Source: Branchiostoma floridae (lineage: Eukaryota; Chordata; Leptocardii; Amphioxiformes; Branchiostomatidae). From it: a stretch of 64,000 nt of DNA. A program made the position numbers and the translations under genes. Below are positions 25,001 to 40,300 of the stretch, piece by piece (positions within the stretch are counted from its first letter, which is position 1; the number at the start of each line of letters is the position of its first letter). Below the pieces are notes generated by a model. The model was not told the DNA's origin. It did no database searches and saw only the letters and a program-made list of their open reading frames with translations. The stretch lies in assembly GCF_000003815.2 (NCBI RefSeq), contig NC_049981.1, positions 3,832,699 through 3,896,698 on the forward strand. The letters are read 5' to 3'.

Positions 25001-28000
25001 AAAGAGTCACCAGTGTTTTGATTTGGGGGAGTTATGTGGTATGCACATGGAGACTTCTCTTCCTATGGGGTTTAGTTGAAATCATTACAACCCTTAAAAG
25101 GCTATGGGAATACCACTGTTCAAATAAGTTCACAGCTCAGTGCAGTAGCAACCTGTCCTCTTCTGTCTTAACTTAATGGAAATGACAAAAAATCATCACA
25201 AATTACAGTCGATTAAATTTTTATCATGTTTTCTTTTAAAATTGTATCCTATCCAGCAACCTGTTCAATCACGAAGCACGTAGAAAGTGACACTGGTAAT
25301 ATGACCTGGGACCTTCCCATGTTCATCACCTCGCCCTTCATCTTCGAGGTCAAGTTCAACACAAGTGATAACAACGAATTCAGCCTCATCGACCTCTATT
25401 CTTGGGATGAGAATGATGACAGCCAAAACCCTTTGAATCAGGACCGGTATAGCATCAGGCTCAAAATTTTTAGGTCCAAAATACGCCGAATAACCAGCGA
25501 CGGAGGCCTAGACAACGTTGCCAGTTATTTTTCAACAGGTAAAGTGGTTTGTCATAACGATGGATATCATAAAATTGGTGCTTACCTCTATAGATGCCTT
25601 GTTTGTTTTTGTAAGCATTTTTAACACATTATTGAATGTTCAGATATCACATCGGGTGAAGAGTTCCGAAGGTTCTGGATCTGCTGGTCGAAAGGCGGAA
25701 GTGTTGGTGTGGGCAGGGCTGGAGAGGTGGAACCCTTCATGGGCTGGACAGACCCCCATCCATTCATTGGTGACAACATTCGTGTCGGTTACGCGATCGA
25801 AAATGTTGCAGGGGACTTTATGTTCAACTGTACGCAAGGTAAAGGTTAAGACTACTGAAGGTGTCTGGAGCACTTTATACATCATATTCAGGAGATTATC
25901 ATGACGGACATTTACTTAAATTAAATTGTATGCATTTTCGACCTCTTACCTCTAATCTTAGTTTGCAACTCTTTTTATGAGATTTGATGTCTTTTTTTTT
26001 TCCTTGCCTTGAAACTGAATTAGACTAAACGGACTTTCCTCTGTCTCAGATGGATTTCCAGGCGTGTGTGTTGACCCATCGACCCAAGCCAACACTACCG
26101 GGCCCGTGTGCGACTGTCCTTATCTGCTGGGGGATAACTGCAGCTACCCATGTTCCCCGGGATACCACGTCACTTCTGGTGACGTCGTAACCATAACATG
26201 CAAGGCAGATGGGTCATGGATAGGAACGAATCTTATGTGCCAAGGTATTAAGTAAATGCATCTTTAAAAAAGCAAATTTTGAAGTAGCGGTTGGCACTGT
26301 ACTTTACTTCAACTAGTGTAAATACTTCGATGATGTTATTCTATCCATGATCCAAGATGTCGCACATATGCCTCTGAAAGGGCTTCTCATACAAGGCTAA
26401 CTGTATCGTTGAATTTGTTCTGTTTTCTGTTTGAAACTTTAAATGGCAGTGAGAAATCTTGTGAAAATGGGCGTCATCAAAAGTCCATCCTTTCTATTGT
26501 TTGCAGATATTGATGAGTGCCTTACTCTCAACGGCGGCTGTAGCCAAACCTGCATCAACACTGTGGGAAGTTACAGATGCTCCTGCAATGAAGGGTTCGC
26601 ACTGGACATAGGCGGACATACCTGTACTGGTAGGTTATCTGTTGTCTTACCTTTCTTCTTCCCTTTGAAATGTATTTATAACCGGGATTTGTACAAAATC
26701 TAACCATACTACTTGGAATATTAAAAAGGGAGGTATGATGTCTACGAACTCTTATTTGATCACCGTGTGTATCCGGCTAGTGTGGTCATGTGAATGATCC
26801 TCCAAATGCGCGTATCAATCTAGAGATTTTGCAAAAAAGGCCGTTGGTGTACATTACTGAAGAATGATTGTGTAGGTCTTCGGAAGACCGATTATAGGCT
26901 GCTGACGGATAACCTCCGTACTGCAGCAAACCTTCCGGTTTGTTCTGGACATGCTACGGCTTTGACTTTTGGTTAGCGGACAGCCATTGATGCCAGGAAG
27001 AAGTGACGTAGGGTAGGATCACCTGGCAACTTATTATGGTACTGTATGGACGTTTTTGCTAGAAACTTTTATTTAAAGAGGATAACTGAGCGAATTATGA
27101 GGAAGCTTCAAACAGAGATATACACAATGAAATGCAATATACGCTTATTTCGACTGAATTTGCATGAGCATTGATGAAATTCTATAATTGCACAATAGGA
27201 CTTTGGTACATACAACATATGTGATTTATGTCATGTGAAACATGCACACACACAAGCGCTACTGAAAATATAAATATTTCATGGGGGTAATAACAAACCG
27301 CCGCGACCAGTTTACTTTCATCAAGCCTGTATGAAGGTATGCGTCCTTTCACAATCTTGTTTGTCTTGCGGTCTTGCATCAGTTTAGTGGGGATTTTGAA
27401 AACAGTCGTGTTTGTGACGTGCTTCTTTTTTTAGTAGTAGGCGCGAAACCCTTTGTCCTATTAGGTTTGAGTTGAGAAGCTTTTAGTTGAGAAGCTTTCT
27501 ATGTGTATCTACTTGCCCCTTTTACATTAAAGCAATGGGCATCTCTAGAATATATTCAAAACTATTTGGGAAACATTTGATGTCAACTAAATGCTCTTGT
27601 GTTTTTTGCGCGGTTTGAAATTAGAATTACCCCAAAGGTTCCTGTTATATACTCGTCTTCATAAGCAGTAGAATTATCCAATATTTCAACGCAGACGAAA
27701 AGCTGTTGATGTATCCTGAGGCAGTTGCATTTCTCTTAATAGTCAATTATCTCCAGTATTGGAGTCTAAAGTATCATTTATGGGAAGTATTCTACTTACC
27801 CGGAGGCCTTTAGGCCAGTGGTCTGTAAGGTGTCTATGGCACAATAATTGTCGTGTCAAAATTTTGTATTAAAAAGATAGGCTTAAACAAGAAAGAGCGA
27901 CTTTTGCTATTCCAAAGCAAAATGGACAGTTCCGTATCCACCTTATATGGAAATAGACCATCCAAAATCATCCCTCTGAATGATGGATTTTAAACATTTT

Positions 28001-31000
28001 GACCTCCCATACAAGAATGGACACTTTCGGAACACCCCAATGCAATGGGCTCTTCCATATTACCCTATTTTCCATCTCCAGTGTGAAAGCTTCCCTTATG
28101 CGAAATGCCAGGGCATTTGGCTTTATACAAAAGCACAGGAGCCCAAAATATACTTTTGTCTAAATATGGCCACAGAACCCCAAATCTGATATTTAAGTGA
28201 TAAATACCACAAGTGTTATTGAAGTCCTTTAGGTGCATCTATCCCGGCATCTCTATGTCAAATTTCAGGTAATTTGACATTGATACCGATGCACAGGAGC
28301 CCCCCCCCCCCAATAAACAGTTTTTGTCGAAAAATGGCCGAAAATCCCAAATTTAATCATTTAAAAGTAAATGTTAATGAACTTCTCTGGTCGCATGTGC
28401 TACACAGGGTCATACAGAATTTCATGTCATTTGATTTTAATATATGGGCATAGCGGCCAATAATATACATATTTTAATGAAAAAAGGGCCGAAAATTCCC
28501 AAATTAATCATTTTGAAATAGTATATGCTAAACGTGTTGATGGAGTCCATCGCACCTCTGTTCCAAATTTCAGGTTAACATGTTGTAATACCAGGGCACA
28601 AGGGGCCAAAATATACATTGTTGGTCTAAGAATATGAAGAAAAAAATATATAACAATGTCCAATACAAATTTTGACACGGAAATTATGCCATATCCCTCC
28701 CCTAATTCAGACCAGGTTATGCCACGCTTCAAAGTTAAATCATCGTGACCCTACTTGTAAGCGAGGACTAGCGGACTCTGAGATGATTTGGTGTGATGCT
28801 AAACACCATGGAATAGTAGCTCTGATAGGAAAAGAAAATTTTGTTTAACTTGGCTCATCGTTGTAAAATGACAGTACTTGATCACAGTCCTCTCGCCTGT
28901 GGTAGGTGTCAATGTCGCCCTGGGAAAGCCAGCGTTTCAAACAAGCAACTGGTATTTTGCCGGTGATGCCAGCCATGCTGTAGACGGGAACACCAATATC
29001 AGCTTCCTTGCTGGTTCCTGTACACACAATGCAAGGCTTGGAGAGAATAATCCCACCTGGTGGGTGGATCTCGGTCAATCGTATATGGTTGATAGGTACG
29101 TATATTCCATTTTGTTTGAACCTTTCTTAATTGATGAAAGCTCAAATCGGCCTGTTTTTCAATGTCATGAGGGATATACAGATAGCTGTTCATATATCAG
29201 ACAATGTAGTATATAAGACATAAGAATTAAGCCACTCACAGAAACGCGCACACACAAAAAAACACACATAAACCTGCATTACCTCTGCACAAGGACTACT
29301 GTTTTTGGTGGTACCTCAGGCTATTTTTTTTTTCAATTGAACCAAGCAATAACTTGTCTATAATCGCAAACATTTTTACTGTGATGACCATTTCTTAAAA
29401 TCCGTTGACAGGTTTGGCTAAATATGTGTATGTGTGCGTGTGTGTACCTAGTGATAATTATGTGTATACATATTTCCTGATTTGTGCCAATTTAGTTGTT
29501 AAGCTAATCAATTCTTGGAAAAAATGATAGTGACTGTGAATCTATCAAAGTACAAGTAGTATGTGTTTTTTTTTTCTTCATAAGAACGTTCATCCAAACA
29601 TGTAATGTGTATGAAACAAGTGCCGTCACTCTGTCTCCAATGTGTACAGTATGGTCATATTCAACCGCGGTGACTGTTGTGCGGAACGAATCAACCCCTT
29701 CAACATCCACATCGGGGATTCCGACCAGATCAGCTCGAATCCCAAATGTGGCGGTGACCATCGAATCGACGTGAATCAGTCGTCCATTGCCGTCTCATGT
29801 AGAGGAATGGAGGGGCGCTATGTGGGCGTCCGTCTTCCAGGGTCCTCAAGAACACTCACCCTGTGCGAAGTACAAGTATTTTCTGGTAGGCCTTTACTAC
29901 ATTTAGTTTACGTGGTTATGATATAGGGTATAGAGCTTGTATATCGACCAAGCGGGCAGGTGATGACCACGTATACGATGTTGGTGTCGTTGATTTGCCG
30001 TTGAATGGTCCGCATTACTTTAGGCTGCTTTAGACTGACAACCGTTACATAGTCATGCGACTGAACAGATTTATATAAACGCAATTAAACTTAGAAATAA
30101 ACTCCAGTACCCTGGTACCGGTATTACACCTTAAAGACCTGAAATTTGGTTAATATAAAGGGTACCTTTCACATGTGTCAACAGGACGCCATCAACATTT
30201 TTTGCATCACACAAAATAACATTTTACACAGAAATGTATAATTGATACTTCTGTGCCGCGGTATATATGAAAGCCAAATGACCTGGACATACATAAATTT
30301 TTGGATCAGAAATGTAGGTTCCTGCGTCATGATATAAAAGTCAAATGACCTGGGATTTGGTAAATGGGTAATTATTTTGCTAGAGATGGAAATGGCGTGA
30401 GATGGAAGAGTACATCATGCTTCATAAAGGTGTTTCGGAAAATTCAATTCATGCATATGGGGGTCAATTTGTTTCAAACATAATGTTGAGAGGGATAGTT
30501 TTGGATGGTCTATTTCTCCAAAAGGCACAGTCCATTTTTGTGCTGGGATGAAGTGAGCTTTTAGCGTAACGGGGCCGATCAGGACTTCCGCTGAGCGGAC
30601 TGAGAGAAGACAAGTCTACCCGTCTTTCGTGGGCAGCAACCACGTGTAAGTGAAGGCTCCCCATTGGTCAGTGCGCACGAACGCATCACATGCCGGGTTT
30701 AGGATTACCCAGTTTTCATGGGCCGTAGTAAATCATTGCTCTAACCCCCCGAGTTGGGTATTTTTCATGGAGTTATGAGGTCTCCGAACCCTTCTTTATA
30801 TGTGAATAATTCATGAGCAACTAGGTGAATACTGGTCTACATAATAGAAAAGCACACACAGTCAAATAAATGTACCAAGAGGAACTATGCATTTTGCCGT
30901 ATGCATTACTGTCATTAAAACCCCATTTATCCATCTGGACAAATAATAAGACAATGAGTTGAGAAGAAGTCGTAAAATCCCCCAGCAACTACTTAGCACC

Positions 31001-31269
31001 GTGTAACGCTATAACTGTAGTATGAATACTTCATGGGCCAATTGGTAACGTAACACACGTATAGAAACACACCGAAGAATCAGTTACTACATAATTATAT
31101 ACTGACTGCATTTCTGATTAATCTTGAATTTTTTCAATATGATAAACGTAAATGGCGTACAACCCGTACCGGATAAATACAAGGTCATTTGAGCCATTGC
31201 GGGTCCGATGTGCCTCTTCCAGACGTTTATGGCTTTTTATTGTTAATTCCATGAAAAATGGAGATATGG

Positions 31270-31304
<35 letters not shown>

Positions 31305-34300
31305 TGTTTCCGGATATTTGTGGTCAGCATTATTCAAGAACCTCTGAATGGATTACAATTACATTTGGTATGTAAGTAGGTGTTAGGAAGACAAAGGTCA
31401 AGGTCAATTTTGGACCCCCTGGTATGTGACCTTGGTTCTGCAGCAAAAACTCTTTTTTTATCTTTTTAACTGGATGTGCTGTGGTCTTGACTTTTTGGTG
31501 GCAGATAGCTAATGACGTAAGAAATAGGTGGTGTATGTTTGGGTCCCCTAGCAAGTTGTTCTGGAATTGCAGGGGTGTTTCTTCTTAGGAGGATAACTGA
31601 ACAAGGGAATGACAAATTCAGATGATATTTGGTATGTAAGTAGGTTTGACAGAGATGTACATCCTAAATTGCAAATTATGCAAACTGGCACCAAATTTGC
31701 ACAATTAATGAGGGGAATCTATATTTGTTATGTTTTCCATTATGGGACTCAAATACCTGTAATATGTACTTTGTGGCAGGTGGAACATTAGCAGATAACA
31801 ATTATGAAAATTCGACCCTAATTTGCGTATTTGATATAAAAGTGCTATAATTCTTCCGGCATAAGTTATTTAAAGGTGTACATAACCAAGCATAAACGTG
31901 GAAGTAATTTGCATAATCGGACTATTTCATGGAGATATGAGGTCTACGAACTCTTGTTCTCTTAGTATTAAGCATGTTGACCTGTTGTGTTCATGTATTT
32001 TGCAATCACCACCGATCACTGTATATATGCATTCCCGAAGTTGTCAAGATGCTGTTGTTGTTTTTTCTTGAAAATACGGTTAACATCTACTACTACTGAT
32101 TACATTTCAAGGATACTCCAAACCATATTATTTTGCATATTATTACCCATATCATTAACCATATACTTTTTTCTTCCAGCCTGTCATCCCATCCCGCTCG
32201 GAATGGAATCTGGTGCCATACCTGACAGCAACATCACTGCATCCTCCTCTTATTCCTCTTCTCCATCGTACCATGGGCGCTTGAACGGGGTTATTGGGTA
32301 TGGTGCCTGGGTAGCTTTTAACAGATCCGTCGGACAATGGTTGCAGGTAGGTATACATTTTAATAGAGTAAGAAAACCTGTGACCCTTGTCACATTTTCC
32401 CAGCTACTTGTTTTGCGTCTACTTCTTTTGTCATTTTTGACACGCCTCAGGGGTGAGCAAATTTTTTCAGCAATTCTTCAGTGGCGAGTGGAATAACATT
32501 ACGTGGTTTGACAAAAAACAAAAACAAAATACTGAGAGGGATACATCCTGCATTTTCATGAATATGTTGGCTTTCTATTTTGAAAAGGCACCGCTTTCTA
32601 TCCATCACAACACTCATGGTGACGTCACTTCTATACTTCTATATTTTATACGAAAACAAAACAATCCATTTGTGTTAGGGCATGTTTTAGATATTCCAAC
32701 TTTGGAAATGCAGCAGAAGCAGTTGACACCTTATCAACTCTTTTGCTGATTTAAGCCAAATATCACCTTCTTTCAGCTCAATAGTATTTCAGTTCTTCGT
32801 GCTAAGTCAGCTTATTGTAGAAACCAGTTTGTGCTGAACATTATTTGTTGTTAGTAATATCCACTACGTCACGTTATAACAAAAGATATCTGCCTAATAG
32901 GTGGATTTAGGACAGATGAAGCACATCGCGGGTACCATCATTCAGGGTCGTCATAGATCCATCAATGGTGTACAGTTCGTGAAGTCATACAAACTCCAGT
33001 ACAGTGCAGACGGGAGCAGTTGGACGACATATGGCTCAGACGAGGTAACAAACTATTAGATGCAGGTATTTTTTTAATGATCATTGATTGTGCACTGCAA
33101 TCTTTTCAAATAATTGTTGGTGGATCATATCCCTCTCAAATTCAAAGTGCTCTAGCTCTCATCTGGCTCGTTCTAATCACCGTCTCGCAAAGTTCTCTAT
33201 TCTTCAAGTTGATTTGGTTTAAAAAAATTGTAATTCTTATTACAGGCATGTGGCCGTGATTTGCTAAGGAATGGCTCAATTCTTATTGTTTGTCTTGAAT
33301 GGAATGGTAAAGTATGGACGTTGTCGGGTTGTTGATAATAAAGATGTACATAATAGTTTATCTGAAATACTCGCTTTGCAGGTTTTTCCAGGAAACACAG
33401 ATGAGAACACACATGTGACGAACCTACTGGACAATGTCATCATTGCTCAGTATGTTCGCTTCCTGCCTCAAACGTGGTGGCGTGGCATGAGTATGAGGGT
33501 GGAGATTCTTGGCTGCGGCACTAACAGTAAGATTTTCTTGTTGCATCAGTTAGAATCTAATCCATGCTTTAGCCTTGTTTTATACATAGATAACTAGGGT
33601 GAGCCGTCAGGAGCCTTTAATGGACCTTCGTGCTCGTCCTACAAACATACAGAAAAACTATAGCTTTATTTTTCATGAAGGTAATCACTAACCCATACGA
33701 TATCAACGACGGCATTCTAGAGTTAGCGCATTGACGCAATCACACACTCACAGAGACTTACATACAGAAAACGCACACAAAAACAAACACAGAAACACAC
33801 ACACACACCAAAAAGATCCCCCGTTGGCAAAGGTGTTACATTGTCGTGCATGTTGGTACCATTTTCGCAGCTACATACTTGATACTACAAATGTACATGT
33901 AAATCATATTTTGGACTTTGAAATACATAATGATTTGGGCTAAGTTTGAGGCTCTGTAAATGTCAACGTTATTTGTACTCAAGTATTGGGATAAGTAACT
34001 TTGTATAGTGTCCGCAAAACAATGCATGCTAGTTATTTTTTAGACATTCTTTTGGTGTCGCAAGCTTGCTTCTTATTTTCATATTTTGCACTATCACACT
34101 TCCAAACCGGGACCGAAAATCAAAATTTAAAACAGAACATAAAGAACGTGCTAAAATTAGTCATGAGTATAATTTATATTCCGTAATATTCGCTTTTATT
34201 TCCATTTTCCACATACATGTCGGTCGAGGGTCGGCTTGGAAATGTGACCTTAGCATTACGCGGGTCTGACCTTAACATCTTTTTCTTGTCCTGTCTTCCC

Positions 34301-37300
34301 AGTCTGTAGTGATCCACTTGGAATGGAATTTGGTGCTATACCTGATGGCCGCATCAGTGCATCCTCGTCTTTGAGAGCGTGGTACGGGCCTTACCGCGGC
34401 CGGTTAAACATAGTTTCTGGTGGGGGCGCCTGGGTAGCCAAGTACAACAACATCAGACAGTGGCTACAGGTAACTAGTCACACCCTTCAATGGTGTGCGT
34501 GGTCCAGTTGTTAGCGGCCCTACCTCTGGAACTACTCAGTAAGAGGCCGTGAGTTCGATCCCGGTATTGTCTCTCACATGGCATGCACGCTACTGGAAAG
34601 GGCTACAATCCTTAGGACCGGACTTTAAGCCGTGATCTACCTACCGTTTATTGTGCTTGTCGAAAAGACCTAGGCGAATCCCCCCAGTACAAGGAACCTG
34701 TAAATACTATGGACACGTAGTACGTCTTCTCTGTAACGAAAAAATCGCTCTTCAGTGAGCTAATTGGATCAACAACACTTTCTTTCTTTCCCTCCAGAAA
34801 CTTAGTAATCATGTTATATATATTATTTCCTGTCAATGCATTCAGGTTCTTTGAATTCGTAAATCATTTATTGAGGTTATCTAAAGCGAACCCTGGAACA
34901 TTTACATGGCTGAAGCTACGGTATCTCCACAGTTACATTTAGAAGCCAGACAGGACCTTTCCTCAAAATATAGGACCAGAATATACTTTTGAGGTTGCAA
35001 TGTGACTGGGATGGGGATTTCATGCACTTGCTACATTGAGTATATCTGACTGTAAAATCAGTAGCTATTAACCTGGCCTAATTTCATCGTTTAACATTAA
35101 GAGATCCAAACGTTGCCCGTCTTTATTTTCACATCCTATAGCAAACAAAACATTTATTGCCTTCCAGGTGGATTTAGGTGAAATGAAGCGAGTCACCGGC
35201 ACCATCGTTCAGGGTCAGCCTAATACCGATCAGTGGGTGACGTCATACAAACTTGAGTACAGCGCAGATCGGATTAGCTGGACGACATATGCCGACAACC
35301 ATGGCTCAGGAATGGTATGTCAAAAACAAAACGACCCATTTTTTCTGAATATGTCAAACTATACAGGATATTGACATGAATTGACATATGGCTCCCAAAT
35401 CCCATAAATATCAACTATGATAAAACAATCTAGTTCATGGCCTATGCCCAAAGATGGGTATACGTGGCTAACCACTCAAATACGGAAATGGTACACTCAG
35501 TCACATAGTCTCTGTCAAAGCTGTCTCTTCCGAATGTGTGTTTTCTTCGCTGCGCATTGCATCAGTCTAACTACTTCTGACTCTATCTGCCAGGACAGTG
35601 TGAATCTTTGCATTTGACATTCAGTGCTTAATGTCAATATCATGAGATCTTAAGGCCTTCTCGCAGACATCCTTCACATTTTGTATAACAGAGCATTTTG
35701 GATTCATTAGTTTAGTCCACGCTACCGATATTGGTAGTCTTGGATTAGATGGGTGGAGAGTTTAATAGTAGGTCATTACTACTGGTAAAAATATAGAGTT
35801 CTACTAATTGTACAAAAATCTAAAAGTGTAGATACCACAATCTAACTTTAACCGTTTACCTTACAGGTTTTTCCGGGAAATTGTGACAGGAACACCTCTG
35901 TCACGAACCTACTGGACAACCCAGTTGATGCCCGTTATGTGCGTTTCCTGCCTCAGTCCTGGTCTGGAGCAATCGCGATGAGGGTGGAGATTACGGGCTG
36001 TAACTCCAGTAAGTCGCAGCCGAGATATGCTTAAAACATTTCTAGTTTTTATTTTCTTCTTTTCCACAATCAACGTAGAATGGAAACACTCAATGAAAAA
36101 CATTTCATCAAACATCCAAAGCCATTTTCCACAAGAATCATTGTATTTTGAAAAATTCACTTAAAGAGTCACTTTAGCTAATGTGAGAGTTAGTCATAAA
36201 GGGTGAAATGTATTTGTATGGAATATTACAATCCGTGTGACTGCGAAACTGATGCGTAAGGGTGTCATTGTACATGACTTATTCAGAAGAAGCACAATCA
36301 TTGAAAGAAGAAGTTAATGTTTTCATTTACTTGATCCCTCAGCCGCAGTTGTCCCAGTCTGTCCACGTCTACTCGGAATGGAATCTGGTGCCATACCAGA
36401 TGGCAGCATCTCTGCATCCTCTTACTTTGGTGCTGGTGCCGAGCCTTACCGAGGGCGGTTCAACGGAGCCGTTGGAGCAGGCGCCTGGGCCGCGGAGCAC
36501 GACATCATCGGGCAGTGGTTGCAGGTAAGCCTGAGCCCTTCGTACATCACAGAGAAACACGTCTGTGTACATCCCAACATAGTGCGGCCCTAGAACCTGT
36601 CAAGTCAACCTCCTCCTGTCACAAAAGAACCTTTCTTCGGAGCTCCTTGCTACCGTTAAGCTATGGAACTGCCTCCCATAGGACATTGGATATACCAGAG
36701 ATTTGCATAAATTCAAACGAAAAGTAAAAGCCCACCTCATGGCTACTCGCCATCGTGCTGTGTTGTAAAATATTATTCAGTTCAGCACAGCTACTAATAA
36801 TTAGGTGGTAGATAAGGCATAGATTTAAAAAAAAATAAGCCCGCATATTTTTTAACAATCTAACAATCTGCGTAGTAGCTCCCTTTTGGATTTGCGACCT
36901 TTTGTTGTAGAGACCTTCAGCAGGTTCTTCTTTTAAGATTGCTTTTAAGACTCTTTCAGTTGTTTATCGACTGATTCAGGTATCCTTGGATCGAATGTAC
37001 AAGAAAACAATCGACGTAAACTTTACAATCCATATAACATGAAACGTAAATAATCGAACATAGGGGTAGAAATTTACTCAAAATGAGTCAAAAACGAGAA
37101 ACAACACGAAATTGATCACAAAGTTTACCACATCAATAATCACATAAATTGAACACAAAACAAATATAATTCATTGAAGAAACAATATGCTAGGTCGTTT
37201 TACAAACTTAAAGAAATTTGGCCGACGTTACGGTAACTTCTCAGTTTCACTATCACTTGAATCTGATATAACTGTGCTACTTCTTTAAACAACATCGCTA

Positions 37301-40300
37301 TGTGGTCCCAAATGATGTCGTTCAGGACAATACTTTTGAGATTGTGATTGGCATCGGATTTCATGCATTTTCTCCAATAAGAAAAACATTAACTGTCCAT
37401 CAATGTGGCTTGATTTCAGCGTAACGCTAGTTCGACTTTATCATCGGGGTAACCTATCTCCGTTGGTTTAAAGAAACAGAGTGTTTATTGATATAGAGCC
37501 CACGGACGGTGGTGTCAATTTGCAATATTTCCAAAATATTCCAGTTTAAAAAAAACGCTTTTCGACTTGATATCTATAAATACCATGTTTTCTTTCAGAT
37601 AACGGATATAGGTTATCCTGTGGATATAGGTGAACTAGCGTTATATCTTCAAGACATGCTTTTAACCTTTACATTACATAACGGGAAAAAACTTATTACA
37701 CTCCAGGTTGATTTAGGGGAAATGAAGAACGTTTCGGGCACCCTCATTCAAGGACAGCTTACTAACAACCAGTGGGTGACGTCATACAAACTACAGTACA
37801 GCACAGATCGGCTCAGTTGGACGACATATGCCGACAGCGATGGCTCGGAAATGGTAAGTTAAAAAAGCAATTCATTTCTTCCTTTTTTTCAAACAAAATA
37901 AAGAAAAGTGACATGATCTCTCTTTTGCTTGAGAATCAGGAGTTCCTTTAAATTGGTATAGCTATACGGGTTTTATTCATTTGCTTATACTATGCTAATG
38001 ATATTGTTAGTCTCTGGTTATTGCTACTAAATGAAGATCAAGAAACCGATTTACAGCACCTTCCATCTGCTCCATCTAGTCTCTTGTAGCCTATGTAGCC
38101 TACGTAATTCTTTTTGTAAATTCCGAAGACATGTATAGCCTATTGTAGCCTAGTACAATAGTAGCCCACAAAACTGCTGACTTGTATATTCCGAAAACTA
38201 AATAGTCCTCTAATCTGCATTTATTTAGCTATACTGAAACTTGATTCTCATTACCTAAATTTCGACCTCTGACCTCCCGTCGAATGTTATTCACTTTTAA
38301 GCTTCCGTAGTATTTTATATCGCAAGCCTGAAATGTAAATTTGTCTTATGTTAATTTTTTTCTTGTACATGTTATGTTATTTGTAGACCTATGCAATCAA
38401 CTGTGCTGCCTTTATATGTCTGTGTAATGTACAGTCGCATTTTGAATAGATAAAAATACAAATGAAGATATAGAGTTGAATAAACTATACTGCAGAACGG
38501 CTTAGAAAACACGCCTATCTAAATCATCTTTTTTCCTTTCAGGTCTTTCCAGGCAATGTCGACAGGAACACCCCTGTCACGAACCTCCTGGATAACCCAG
38601 TTGATGCCCGTTATGTGCGTTTCGTGGTTCTGTCATGGAGACTGCACATCGCCATGAGGGTGGAGATTGTAGGCTGTGACATAGGTAAGTTTCTATCAAG
38701 ATGAGACGTGCCTACACAACACCACTGAATTTAAGTTTACCCATTTACATATTTTAATGTGTTTAAAAAAAGCACGTTGCAATAAGATGTAGTCTTTTTA
38801 GACGTCGACGTCATAATGCCCTTATTTCTTATCATTGCAATGTGGGAATTCATCGAGTCGCGTGAACAAAGCCTAGAGTTATATGCGCAACACTTAATCA
38901 GTGTGACCGATGTGTAAGGGTTGTTATGTCACATTTTCAATGTAGAAATAGATAAAGAACTGTAGATAAATGTAGTTACGAGTGTGGTGAATAGGAAATA
39001 GCCTTTTCAAATCGTAATGGTGTTGTGTTTTGTTTGTCGTACAGAAATGTTTGCCGACTCCCTTGAAACGTACACCTTATTGATAGCAGATCGTATATTC
39101 TTTTACTCGGTATTCCTTCCCAGAATCCTGTTCAATCACGAAGCACGTAGAGGGTGAAACTATGACCTGGGACCTTCCCAAGGTCAGCTCATCGCCCTTC
39201 ATCTTCGAGGTCAAGGTCAACACCAGCGGCAGTGGATACGGTCTCATCTACCTTTACCGGCGGGGGGACAACACGACGAAGAACCAGGACGGTTATCGCG
39301 TGAAGCTCACATCCGGAAGTTCCCAGATAGCGAGAGCTACAAGGGACGCAGGCCGAGACAACGTTGCTAGTTATTATTCCACAGGTAATGTGATCAGTTA
39401 TGGTGATAGAATCAGGTTGATATCTACTACGTCTGTGGTGTATATTTTTGTCATATTTTGTTTCATTTCTGCATATTCAGATATCACATCGGCTGAAGAG
39501 TTCCGAAGGTTCTGGATCTGCTGGTCGAATGGCGGAAGTGTTGGTGTGGGCAGGGCTGGAGAGGTGGAACCCTTCATGAGCTGGACGGATCCTTATCCCA
39601 TCACTGACATCGGCCAAGCGGGTTACCGGACTTGGGGTGTACATGGGGACTTCATGTTCAACTGCACTAAAGGTATAGACGGTTCCTTACATTTTTGATG
39701 CCCTAGTATACACTAGTATCCACACTTATACATGGAATCTTCAAAACAAAGCCAGCTTTATGAATTGCGAGGGTGTCACACCGTAAGAGGAGCACATAAA
39801 ATAAAGACACAAATATATACAAATCAAGTATAATTGCTGAAAGCTGCTTCATGTGCCTGCCTTTCGCAAACAATTCTTGACTGATCAAACGGTATAACTT
39901 ATTATCTGTATGATTGTAAAAGAATTAGAAATCAGTGTACTTTTGTCTATAAAGATGTATTTTCAGTTGTTTGGGCCTTCATTCATTTATTCAACACCAA
40001 AAAAGTCATTCGGAACATCAATGCGATATCAATTTCTATTCAGAAGTAGAGGTAGAGAGACTATCATAGTTATGGATAAAATACTAGTTTTTTTCTAAGG
40101 GATATGTGACTACGAGAAACAATCTTAGAGCATCATGAAGGATGATTCTGACACAGTTGTGTTTTTCTCTTCAAACTTCGAATTTCGTTTCCTTCAGACG
40201 GATTTCCAGGCGTGTGTGTTGACCCACCGACCCAAGCCAACACTACCGGGCCCGTGTGCGACTGTCCTTATCTGCTGGGGGAGAACTGCACCTACCCATG

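Noticed and set aside
32453-32749. 98-residue frame between discoidin exons
   Set aside because: Lies in the intron of domain 6; the flanking exon phases require it to be spliced out.
14640-38000. Many TGACGTCA palindromes inside discoidin exon ii
   Set aside because: They encode the conserved V-T-S-Y codons (GTGACGTCATAC) and are explained by protein conservation rather than regulation.
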